Below, piece by piece: positions 28,677-37,064 of a DNA stretch of 64,000 nt (the stretch's first letter is position 1; each line of letters starts with the position of its first letter). A model generated the notes under the pieces. It saw only the letters and a program-made list of their open reading frames with translations, did not search any database and was not told where the DNA came from. Location: NCBI GenBank assembly GCA_024642525.1, contig JAHEAX010000005.1:78023-142022 (forward strand), given 5' to 3'. Source of the DNA: Erythrobacteraceae bacterium (GTDB lineage: Bacteria > Pseudomonadota > Alphaproteobacteria > Sphingomonadales > Sphingomonadaceae). The position numbers and the translations under genes were made by a program.

Positions 28677-30176
28677 ATGGCACGATCGAGCCGTTTCGAC
28701 GCAATTGTCGTCGGCGGAGGCCCTGCTGGCTCTGCCATGGGATGGTCGCTGGCGCGCCGCGGTATCGCGGTGGCCGTGGTTGAACGGGCCAGTTTCCCGC
28801 GCGAAAAGGTCTGCGGTGATTTTGTCGAACCAGCAGGGCTGCGCATTCTGGAAGCGATGGGCTGCACTGGCGATCTCGGCTTCTCCAGCCGCCTGCCGAT
28901 TACTCACAACCGCGTCTATTTCGGCCCGCGAATGCCTTATCGCGGAGAAATTCCCTATTATGACGGCGCCCACGGGATGCCGGGCCATGGCTTCATCATC
29001 CCGCGTGACGAGCTGGATACGGTGCTGCTCGCCAATGCAGAAGCAACCGGCGCAACTGTTTTCCGGGCGACTGCTGCATCCTCGGTGGAGCGCAAGGATG
29101 GCCTGATGCATGTCACGGTCAAGGACAAGCAAGGCACAAGCGAATTGACCGCTCCCATCGTGGTGGGGGCAGACGGCGTTCAATCCATGGTCGCGCATAG
29201 TGCCGGGCTCAGGCGGACAGACCGGCGGCATATCGGCGTTTCCCAGCGGGTCTATATCGAAGGCGTCGAAGTGGATCAGGGCGAAGCCACGATCTGGTTC
29301 GATGAAGACCATTATCCCGGCTATGGCTGGATGTTCCCGATGCACGGCGGCCGCGCCAATATGGGTGTGGGCCTGCTGAGCGAGACTTGCGACCGGTTTG
29401 GCCTGTCAGTGCAGGAAAGCTTCCGCGATGCGGTGGAGCGGCTGCGCATCCGGCATCCCGGCTGCGCCAATGCCCGCATTGCCAGCAAGCCGCTGGGCGG
29501 GGCGGTGCATATGTATGGCGGCATCACGCGCAATCACTTTGCTGGCGGGCTGCTGGTGGGTGATGCTGGCGGCTTTGTCGACCCGATGACAGGTGAAGGC
29601 ATCACGCAGGGCATGGAATCGTCCATTATCGGTGCGCGCACGGTGGCCGCGGCACTGGAAGCGGGACGGTTCGAAGAAGCCGACCTTGCCCGGTACGAGC
29701 AGGATTTTCGCGCCCATTTTGACCCTGCGATGCTGTATCTGGTCTTTTGTGCGACGGTTTTGCGCAACCGGCATTTCTCGGAATTCGGTTTCAGTTCCAC
29801 CCGGCAGGGCTTTGAAAAGGCGCAGCACGATCGTTCCTTCGGGGAAGTTTCAGGCACGGCATTTGGCGGGTTGAATGTGCAGCCATTGGCGATGGCCGGC
29901 CAGATATGGTGGAGCATTGCCAGGCATCTGGCAGAAAATGGCGCCGCCATGATTGCCAGTGCCATCACCGGCAGGCCCGTCAGTTCAAACCCGGTAGCAG
30001 GCGATTTTGCCGCATGGCAACGCGGCTGGCGTGCATCAATGGCAGATGACCCGGCATGGCATCTGGCCTGGTTAAAGGATATTGTTCGATCGGCGTCGCG
30101 CCTTGGCCCTTCATTGCGGATGGTTGAAAATCCGCGACTTCGTGGGCCGCTTGCACATGAAGGGGCACCAGCATGA
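28677..30176 (+). CDS. Geranylgeranyl-reductase-family FAD oxidoreductase
   Basis: This 499-residue flavoprotein has the FAD dinucleotide motif VVGGGPAGSAMGWSLARRGIAVAVVE (about 11-36), the CGD motif (residues 46-48, EKVCGDFVEP) typical of the geranylgeranyl reductase / p-hydroxybenzoate-hydroxylase superfamily, and GLLVGDAGGFVDPMTGEGI binding the FAD ribityl chain. Members reduce double bonds of isoprenoid chains, or hydroxylate/halogenate. It overlaps the next FAD oxidoreductase by four bases, and a polyprenyl synthetase follows, so reduction of a polyprenyl product made by this cluster is the most economical reading. GGGGGA precedes the ATG. Confidence 0.85.
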   Translation: MARSSRFDAIVVGGGPAGSAMGWSLARRGIAVAVVERASFPREKVCGDFVEPAGLRILEAMGCTGDLGFSSRLPITHNRVYFGPRMPYRGEIPYYDGAHGMPGHGFIIPRDELDTVLLANAEATGATVFRATAASSVERKDGLMHVTVKDKQGTSELTAPIVVGADGVQSMVAHSAGLRRTDRRHIGVSQRVYIEGVEVDQGEATIWFDEDHYPGYGWMFPMHGGRANMGVGLLSETCDRFGLSVQESFRDAVERLRIRHPGCANARIASKPLGGAVHMYGGITRNHFAGGLLVGDAGGFVDPMTGEGITQGMESSIIGARTVAAALEAGRFEEADLARYEQDFRAHFDPAMLYLVFCATVLRNRHFSEFGFSSTRQGFEKAQHDRSFGEVSGTAFGGLNVQPLAMAGQIWWSIARHLAENGAAMIASAITGRPVSSNPVAGDFAAWQRGWRASMADDPAWHLAWLKDIVRSASRLGPSLRMVENPRLRGPLAHEGAPA

Positions 30177-32347
30177 CCATGGAACCGAAAACGTCTGAAG
30201 ACAGCACAGATCAACTCGCCGAGGCACGGCAGGCCGGTAATGGCAATACCGTCGCGATTGTGGGCGGCGGGCTGGCGGGGCTCAGCACGGCAATGAAGCT
30301 GTGCGATGCGGGCTTTGATGTGACCTTGTTCGAAGCGCGTGACCGGCTGGGCGGCAATGCATCATCCATGGAACGACCGGTCGAAGGTGAAGATGCCCTC
30401 GAGCAGGATGTCTATCCGCACATGTTCTGCGACTGGTACGAGAATTTCTGGGACCTGTTCGAGAACGACCTTGGCCTGAACCGCGACGATTATTTCTCGC
30501 CGCGCCAGGGCGTGAACATGCTGAAGAAGGGTGAGCGCGAATATAGCGAATTGCTGAACAACACGTCGATGGAAGCAGTGGTCCACAATATGAAGTCGGG
30601 CCTGCTGTCACCTGCAGAATGTTTCCTGCTTGGTTATTCCATGCTCGACCTGACGGCGCATCCGTTTGACCGCAGCAGCCTTGACCAGCTGGACAAGCTG
30701 GACGTCAATGGCTTCATCTATTCTCGCGGTTATGCAACTGAAAATGTTGCAAAAATGGAAAATTACATCCTCACGCTCATCTGGTCTATCCAGAGCGAGG
30801 ATACCGCCGCTGCAACTTACCAGAATTTCCTGCGGCACTGTTTCAAGTTTCCCGACAATTCGCCGTTTTCCTGGCTGCTGAAGGGCAGCCTCGACAAGAT
30901 GTTGATCCAGCCGATCAGGGACAAGCTGATCGAGAAGGGCTGCAAGATCGAAAGTGGCGCAACCGTCTGCTCCGTGCGGCTGAGGGATGATGTTCCCGAA
31001 ATCCGCTGGAAGCATGACACTTCTGAAAAGCGGGCCAAGGTGCAGTCCTTTGATTATACTGTTCTGGCGGTTGGGCCTGCTGCTCTTACGCATCTGGTGA
31101 TGGGGCCGGATGATGCCAGCCATGGCCGGCGGCTCATCGCCTGCGAACAATCGCTTTCCCACGTGCAGAGCATGACTGCGGTGCCCATTCCAGTCGTCGA
31201 CATTTATCTGAAGCGCAAGCTGGAGAATTTCCCCAAGGACCACATCGGGCTGGGCGGTTCGAAATACGGCCTGACGGTGCTCGATATTTCGCAGCTGTGG
31301 GTTGATCAGAAATTTGACGACAAGACCGCGATTATCGTGGCAGCGTCCGATGCCGCTTCCATTCCTTCTCTGGATTGCACAGGGCAGGCGTGGCTGATGC
31401 TGCAGGAATTGCATGAATTCTACCCAGATATCGACATCGGCCGATACTGGTCAGACCCTGATTGCGACATCGATTGGGGCAAGACCAATTGCCGCGACAA
31501 TGTCGATTATCCGCTATTTCTCAACAGCGTTGGTAGCTGGGAATGGCGGCCCGAATCCGCCTATCCCGAAACGATGCCGCGGGTATTCTTTGCGGGCGAT
31601 CTCTGCCGCACGGATGTCGACATGGCGACCGTCGAAGGCGCGGTGCAATCGGGCTATCAGGCAGCAAAGGCGGTGCAGGAACAGGACGCGAAATTCACCG
31701 GCAACGGCATTCGCGGGCCGAAGATCGGCGTCATTGCGCACACCACTTACAGCACGGCCACTTTCCGCGCGGCCAAACTGATGTTCATGCCCTTTGCCTA
31801 TGGCGCATTGGCGATGACGGCATATCAGCAATGGAAAGACCGAAGTTCCGAAGGCAAGACGACATGGGGCAAGAGCGAATTTTCCCTGTCCGAATATCTG
31901 CTGCTGGTGCCGTTGCAGTTCACCATGGACTGGTGGAAAGGGGTCTATTGGCTGGGCCGGGCCCTGACCGATGGCGGCGATGACGATCCGCTGAATACCG
32001 GCATCATGTACAAAGCTGCGCCTACGCCTGAAGGTGAGCATCCTGAGCCTGAGACTGCACGCGCCCGGATTGACGCGGCGACCAGTAATACAGACCATGA
32101 AGACCATATCGTCGGCCTTGGCGCGGCTGCGCTCAATGCCATGGGTGAATGCGCTGCCTATGCGTCAAATCACTTGTCCGGCGAGATGAGGAAAGCAGAT
32201 GGCAGGCCGGTCAGCCCGGGCATTGCGGCGGCCGGTTCCATCCTGGGGGCCGCGGCCAGAATTGGCGGGAATGTCATCGCGGCCATGCAGAAACAGAACG
32301 GCTTGTCGACCGACCCATACATCCGGCGCCACCGCGTCAAACGCTAG
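30173..32347 (+). CDS. Large FAD-dependent amine-oxidase/desaturase-like protein
   Basis: The 724-residue protein has an N-terminal FAD motif VAIVGGGLAGLSTAMKLCDAGFDVTLFEARDRLGG (residues 27-61) as in phytoene desaturases, squalene-oxidising HpnE and protoporphyrinogen oxidase. A substrate-binding region follows and the C-terminal FAD motif PRVFFAGDLC appears near residue 475. Unusually, about 220 more residues follow, with a basic/aromatic segment YLLLVPLQFTMDWWKGVYWLG around 580-600 and an Ala/Gly-rich tail; I recognise no domain there. It is translationally coupled to the geranylgeranyl-reductase-like gene. A desaturation, oxidation or isomerisation of an isoprenoid lipid is inferred from context. 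Confidence 0.8.
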   Translation: MTMEPKTSEDSTDQLAEARQAGNGNTVAIVGGGLAGLSTAMKLCDAGFDVTLFEARDRLGGNASSMERPVEGEDALEQDVYPHMFCDWYENFWDLFENDLGLNRDDYFSPRQGVNMLKKGEREYSELLNNTSMEAVVHNMKSGLLSPAECFLLGYSMLDLTAHPFDRSSLDQLDKLDVNGFIYSRGYATENVAKMENYILTLIWSIQSEDTAAATYQNFLRHCFKFPDNSPFSWLLKGSLDKMLIQPIRDKLIEKGCKIESGATVCSVRLRDDVPEIRWKHDTSEKRAKVQSFDYTVLAVGPAALTHLVMGPDDASHGRRLIACEQSLSHVQSMTAVPIPVVDIYLKRKLENFPKDHIGLGGSKYGLTVLDISQLWVDQKFDDKTAIIVAASDAASIPSLDCTGQAWLMLQELHEFYPDIDIGRYWSDPDCDIDWGKTNCRDNVDYPLFLNSVGSWEWRPESAYPETMPRVFFAGDLCRTDVDMATVEGAVQSGYQAAKAVQEQDAKFTGNGIRGPKIGVIAHTTYSTATFRAAKLMFMPFAYGALAMTAYQQWKDRSSEGKTTWGKSEFSLSEYLLLVPLQFTMDWWKGVYWLGRALTDGGDDDPLNTGIMYKAAPTPEGEHPEPETARARIDAATSNTDHEDHIVGLGAAALNAMGECAAYASNHLSGEMRKADGRPVSPGIAAAGSILGAAARIGGNVIAAMQKQNGLSTDPYIRRHRVKR

Positions 32348-32420
32348 GGCGGGCGGAAAAATTACGGCAATCGAATGTGTCCGGCACCAAGGTGCCAGCA
32401 GGGCAATCAGGGGGTAGTCT

Positions 32421-33350
32421 TTGGATAAAATAACTGCCGGGATCGTGGCCCAACTGGGTTTCACCGATGAAATGCAGAAACTGCGCGCCTTGCTCGACGG
32501 GTGGATTGCCCAATCGGCGTTCGACATACAGCCGCTGCTGGAATGGCAATTTGATGCAGGGTCGAAGTATTTTCGGCCGCTGACCATCTTCGGCTGTTAC
32601 AGGGCGAGTTTCGGGCAGCCGGTTCCGGACAATATCATTCGGTCAGCCGCCGTGCTGGAAATGATGCACAACATGACGCTCGTCGTCGATGACATTCTCG
32701 ACCATTCCGACGAACGGCGCGGCAAGCCGACCATGCATTCCAAATTCGGGATGCTTCCGGCCCTGATGGCATCGGGCTTCATCGTTGCCGACGGCTTTAC
32801 CATGTCGGCTGATGACCCGCATGATATCCGGCTGTTCGCCGACCTTATCAAGCGGCTTGGCGTTGCCGAATGCGCGCAGTGGCGGCTGCGGCGACAACCG
32901 CTTGGCGTGTCCGATTGGGAAGGTATTGCAGGCGAGGATACAGGATCGATGTTCGAAACCTGCGCCTGCCTTGCGACGCGGGACGAAAGCCTGCGAAAAT
33001 TCGGCAGGCTCATTGGCATGCTCTATCATGGCTGCGACGATGTGGGCGATGTGAAGGGGCTGGAATCGCTTGGCGGCGGGGGCGAGGAAGACCTGCGCGA
33101 CGGGATTTTGACCTTGCCGGCAGCGCTCGCCATCCAGGACCCGGCAATCTGCGCCATGTTCTGCAAGGCTGAACCGTCAGACGCAGAATTGCAGGCCATT
33201 TCGCGGGCGATGATTGACCAGCTGCCGGCAGCAGACGCGCATCTCGACCAATTGGCTGTCGAGGCGAAATGGGAAGCGCAGGTCCATACCAAGGACCCGT
33301 CATCACTGATTGCACTGGTGGATTACACACGCGAATTATCGCGCCGTTAA
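32421..33350 (+). CDS. Polyprenyl diphosphate synthase-family protein
   Basis: The 309-residue protein starts with TTG after AGGGGG. It has the all-alpha prenyltransferase motifs: GSKYFRP (47-53, a variant of GGKRLRP), the first aspartate-rich motif DDILDHSDERRG (90-101) and a second DDVGD (206-210), where the usual FQ before the motif is replaced by LYHGC. Small or flexible residues (Met85, Thr86) four to five positions before the first motif argue against a short C15 product, suggesting C20 or longer. It probably supplies the chain that the two preceding flavoproteins modify. Product length and whether it is fully active are uncertain. Confidence 0.83.
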   Translation: MDKITAGIVAQLGFTDEMQKLRALLDGWIAQSAFDIQPLLEWQFDAGSKYFRPLTIFGCYRASFGQPVPDNIIRSAAVLEMMHNMTLVVDDILDHSDERRGKPTMHSKFGMLPALMASGFIVADGFTMSADDPHDIRLFADLIKRLGVAECAQWRLRRQPLGVSDWEGIAGEDTGSMFETCACLATRDESLRKFGRLIGMLYHGCDDVGDVKGLESLGGGGEEDLRDGILTLPAALAIQDPAICAMFCKAEPSDAELQAISRAMIDQLPAADAHLDQLAVEAKWEAQVHTKDPSSLIALVDYTRELSRR

Positions 33351-33357
33351 ATACCCT

Positions 33358-36300
33358 TCAGGCCGTCATCGCGCCCGACAATTGAGCCAGCGCCTGCTGA
33401 GCAGTGGCAAGGTCAGGTGTGTTGGTCTGCGGCGTGCAGCGGGCAAGTGACGCTTCCAGGACTTTGGCGGCTTCTGTCTTGCGGCCGCTGTCAGCCAGCA
33501 TTTGCGAAAGCTGGATGGCGGGCGGCAGTTCAAGTGCAATCAGGCCCATTTCCGCAGCAAGGGCGATCGCGGCACGGTAATCTTCCTCGGCCTCGTCGTC
33601 GCGGCCCAGCTTCCGCTTCAACCGGGCGAGGATTTCAAGCGTTTGCGGTCTGACCACCCGTTCTTGCGGGTTGGCAATCAGCGCTTCTTCTGCCGTTTCC
33701 ATCGCTTCTTCGATGCGGCCGTGCACTTCCATGGCCATGGCCATGCGGTTCATGTTGATGGTCAGGCCGACCAGCGAATTGGCCTTGGCCATTTCGTCCA
33801 TGGTTTTGCGCATGGTCGCAATATCATCTTCGCCCGTCTCTTCCTTGGCATGGATCCAGCCGAACTTCGCGCGCGTCAGATGGGCGATGTAGGCAAAGCC
33901 GTTTTCCTCGCACACATTCAGCGCCTTCCTGGTGTGGACCAGGGCTGCTTCATAATCGCCTTCAAAGGCTGTTACCGTGCCGGCAAAATGGTTGGCCACT
34001 GCAATGGCATAGGGCTGGCCGCCATTTTCCGCGACCGAAATGGCATGATTGATGCGCTGTATGGCAAGGTCTGACCGGCCGGAAACCCATCCGGCAAGCG
34101 CCGCGACCCCGATTGCCACCACGTCATCAAGCGGGGAATGGCTGAAGCCCTGCGCGCTGATTACGTGCTGTAGATTGGCGTAGTCCGCTTCAAAATCCTT
34201 CATTCGCCCAGTGTAGAAACCGGTCTGGATGCGGGCGTTGGCATGGAAATAGTCGAGCCAGGGTATCTCTTCGGCTTCCGGCGTTTCCTTGCTCAGGCTC
34301 AGCACTCTTTCGGTGATTGTATCGGCCTGCTGATAGTCGCCAGCGGTGATGACCGCGCGCCACAATTGCGCTTCTTCGATCAGCACCTTGCCCAGCATTC
34401 CGCCCTGTTTGGCCAGTGCCAATGCGCGGCTGGCGGCTTCCACCGTTTCAGGGTCGGCATAGCCATGGGTCTGCTGTAAAGCTCGGTTGAGCGCGCTCCA
34501 CAGGCTGGTTTCCAGCTCGTCCCGTGATGGTCCTTCGGGCTGGGTTTCCAGCACGGAAAGGCCCTGGCGGAAATGCGCCGCAGCTTCCTTGCAGGCACCA
34601 CGATCATAGGCTGTCTCGCCTGCTTTCTGCCATGCGGCCACTGCCTCTGCGCCTTTGCCGGCACGGGTCCAGTGGGTCGCCAGCAATTCCTGCTGGGATT
34701 CTGCGATATGGGGGAACCGTTCGACAATGGTGATTGCAGCCAGCCCGTGCAATTCGCGCTGCCGCCGCTTAGGCAGTGTATCATAGGCGGCATCCTGCAC
34801 CAGCGCGTGTTTGAACCGGTAAGTGGAATTGGGCGGCGCGCCGCGCATGAACAGCAATTGTTCATCGGCCAGCAGCGCCAGCAGCCCGCCCATTTCATCT
34901 TCTGTATGGTCGGTGATTTCCGCCAGCAATGAATGGGGGAAATCGCGCCCCAGAATGGCGGCAATCTGCAGCAATTCGCGTGCCGGCCCCAGCCGGTCGA
35001 GGCGGGCCGCGAGCAGGCTTCGCAAAGTGGGCGGAATTGCGGCCGCACGGCCGATGCCGCCTTCGCCATGGCTGGCGGCGATCAGCCGCGCCAGCTCTTC
35101 TGCAAACAGCGGCACGCCGTCTGCCCGGTCGAGCACGGTCTGGATGGTCTTTGTGTCAATGCCGCTGTCACCGGCTGCCTCGGCAATGATGGCACGAATT
35201 TCGTTTTGCGGCAGGCGGCCAAGATTGATGCGGCTGTGGTTTTCGCGTTCCGACCACGGGGCCTGGAACTCAGGCCGCGCGGTGCCGATTATCAATATCC
35301 GGTCGCTTTCGGCCTGTTCGACCAGCATCTGGATGACTTCCATGCTGGAAGGGTCAATCCACTGGCAATCATCCACCAGCAAAACCAGCGGTTTTGACCG
35401 GGCAAGATCGAAGGTCGCTTCCACCAGCGTGGCAAGAAGCTGGCTGCGCTGCTGTTCCTGCGTCAGATTCGGTGTGGCCATATCGCCGGGCAGGTCAATC
35501 CCGATAACCGGCGCAACAAGTCCGATCAGCCGGGCTGGCAGGCCCAGTTCCCTAACGCCATCGGCCAGCGCAATCGCCGGATCGCCGCCGCGCTCCTCTG
35601 CCATGTGCCGCAGCATATGGCCGATGGCGTGATAAGGCGTGTTGGGAAAGAGCGATGCACCCTGAAGGGTGATCCAGTAATGGTCATCAGTGCGAAGAGA
35701 GGCACTGAATTCATCGATCAGCCTTGTCTTGCCGATGCCCGGTTCGCCGCAGACAAGGACAAACTGCCCTTCGCCGCTTTGGACTCTTGACCACCGGCTC
35801 CTTATCAGCGCCAGCTCGTCCTCTCGTCCGAAAAACCCCGTGGCAAGGCTGGACGCCCAGCCGCGCGTGGTGCCGCCGCTGGAACGCGCACCTGCCACCT
35901 TGTAGAAACTGGTTTCGCTCCCTCCGCCCTCGACTTTTTCGAGATCGAATGCGCGCGCTGCCAGTTCATGCACGGGGTCGGTCACCAGCACGGATGCCGG
36001 TCCGGCAAGATCGCGGGCAGTCTTGGCAATGGCCGACCCGTCGCCGAACATTTCGGTGTCGCCGCTGCTATCGGCAGTCACCAGAACATCGCTGGTGTGG
36101 ATGCCCACTTGCAGTTCCATCGCCGCACCTGTGCCCGGTACCACGTCATCAGCCAGGGTCGCGGTGCGTTCTACCAAGCTCAGTGCTGCACGAATGGCGC
36201 GCTGGGCTGCGTCTTCCTGCGCGGCTGGATAGCCAAACAGCGCGCTTAACGTATGGGCGTCCCATTTTGCGGTTGCTCCGAATTTTTCGATGATGGCGTT

Positions 36301-36888
36301 CAACGGCGGCTGGATGCCCGACAAGATGTCGTGCCAGTCTTCCGGGTCCATCGACGATGCCAGTTCGCGGCCGTTTGAAAGGCGTGCGGAAAGGAATGTA
36401 ATCTGGCGCCTTTCGCTCGAGGGCCTGGCCGCTCTGGGTGCAGGAGTTACGGCAGGCGCGGGGGCTGGTGATGGGACAGAACCTGTGCTGCCACCTTTGC
36501 GGCCAAGAAAATCGCGGACATGGCCGGCAAAGGCCTGCCACGCTGGATCGGCCAGATCGCCCAGCCAATGGGTCAGGTCCGGTGTCTGGGTCAATTCGAA
36601 CATGATGGGCCGTTCGCACGGTTCAATCATGCAGGGCACAAATGTTCCGGCGCGCTGGGCCAGCGTTGCCTCGGCCCTGACCCACCGCGATGCAACAGAT
36701 TTGCGCGACCACAGCACCACGACTGCTTTCGCATCGCGTAAAGCCTTTTCCGTGACTTCGTCATACACCTGGCCAGCGCGCAGATCCACGTCCCACCATA
36801 CCGACAGGCCGGCTGCCTCGAAAGCGCGAACAAACATGTCCGCCGCTTCCTGATCGTCACGATTGTAGGAAAGAAATATATCCTGCAA
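33358..36888 (-). CDS. TIR / degenerate cyclase / AAA ATPase / TPR protein
   Basis: The 1176-residue protein has four parts. Residues 1-125 form a TIR domain (DIFLSYNRDDQEAADMFV) with Glu73 in SRWVRAE at the position of the NADase glutamate. After a Pro/Ala linker, residues 160-335 match the class III nucleotide cyclase domain that often precedes such ATPases, but the two metal-binding aspartates are replaced by Arg169 (FLSARLSN) and His212 (DAHTLSALFGYP), so cyclase activity is unlikely. Residues 352-720 are an AAA/STAND ATPase with Walker A GEPGIGKT (381-388) and Walker B LVLLVDD (501-507). The rest is tetratricopeptide repeats. This is a signalling or defence-type architecture; the trigger is unknown. 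Confidence 0.87.
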   Translation of the reverse strand: MQDIFLSYNRDDQEAADMFVRAFEAAGLSVWWDVDLRAGQVYDEVTEKALRDAKAVVVLWSRKSVASRWVRAEATLAQRAGTFVPCMIEPCERPIMFELTQTPDLTHWLGDLADPAWQAFAGHVRDFLGRKGGSTGSVPSPAPAPAVTPAPRAARPSSERRQITFLSARLSNGRELASSMDPEDWHDILSGIQPPLNAIIEKFGATAKWDAHTLSALFGYPAAQEDAAQRAIRAALSLVERTATLADDVVPGTGAAMELQVGIHTSDVLVTADSSGDTEMFGDGSAIAKTARDLAGPASVLVTDPVHELAARAFDLEKVEGGGSETSFYKVAGARSSGGTTRGWASSLATGFFGREDELALIRSRWSRVQSGEGQFVLVCGEPGIGKTRLIDEFSASLRTDDHYWITLQGASLFPNTPYHAIGHMLRHMAEERGGDPAIALADGVRELGLPARLIGLVAPVIGIDLPGDMATPNLTQEQQRSQLLATLVEATFDLARSKPLVLLVDDCQWIDPSSMEVIQMLVEQAESDRILIIGTARPEFQAPWSERENHSRINLGRLPQNEIRAIIAEAAGDSGIDTKTIQTVLDRADGVPLFAEELARLIAASHGEGGIGRAAAIPPTLRSLLAARLDRLGPARELLQIAAILGRDFPHSLLAEITDHTEDEMGGLLALLADEQLLFMRGAPPNSTYRFKHALVQDAAYDTLPKRRQRELHGLAAITIVERFPHIAESQQELLATHWTRAGKGAEAVAAWQKAGETAYDRGACKEAAAHFRQGLSVLETQPEGPSRDELETSLWSALNRALQQTHGYADPETVEAASRALALAKQGGMLGKVLIEEAQLWRAVITAGDYQQADTITERVLSLSKETPEAEEIPWLDYFHANARIQTGFYTGRMKDFEADYANLQHVISAQGFSHSPLDDVVAIGVAALAGWVSGRSDLAIQRINHAISVAENGGQPYAIAVANHFAGTVTAFEGDYEAALVHTRKALNVCEENGFAYIAHLTRAKFGWIHAKEETGEDDIATMRKTMDEMAKANSLVGLTINMNRMAMAMEVHGRIEEAMETAEEALIANPQERVVRPQTLEILARLKRKLGRDDEAEEDYRAAIALAAEMGLIALELPPAIQLSQMLADSGRKTEAAKVLEASLARCTPQTNTPDLATAQQALAQLSGAMTA

Positions 36889-37001
36889 CCAACTTCCTCA
36901 TTAGCGCGACAACCAACTATTACAGTATCCGGTGCTGGCCGCCAATAGAGTTCATGGGTTGGATTTTTCGAACAGTTTCGCGCCCGGGCATTCAGGATTT
37001 C

Positions 37002-37042
37002 AAAAAATAACGCCGCCGTTCCGGTGCAGGAACGGCGGCGTT
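37002..37042 (-). terminator. Rho-independent terminator after the DEAD-box helicase gene
   Basis: AACGCCGCCGTTCC (37009-37022) is perfectly complementary to 37029-37042 with a six-base loop; on the minus strand TTATTTTTTG follows directly. It lies about 22 bases after the helicase stop. Confidence 0.9.
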
Positions 37043-37064
37043 CTGGTGTTCGATCTTTGCTGGA

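Noticed and set aside
33358..36888. Functional nucleotide cyclase in the TIR protein
   Set aside because: The domain is recognisable but both metal-binding aspartates are replaced, so I do not call it an active cyclase.
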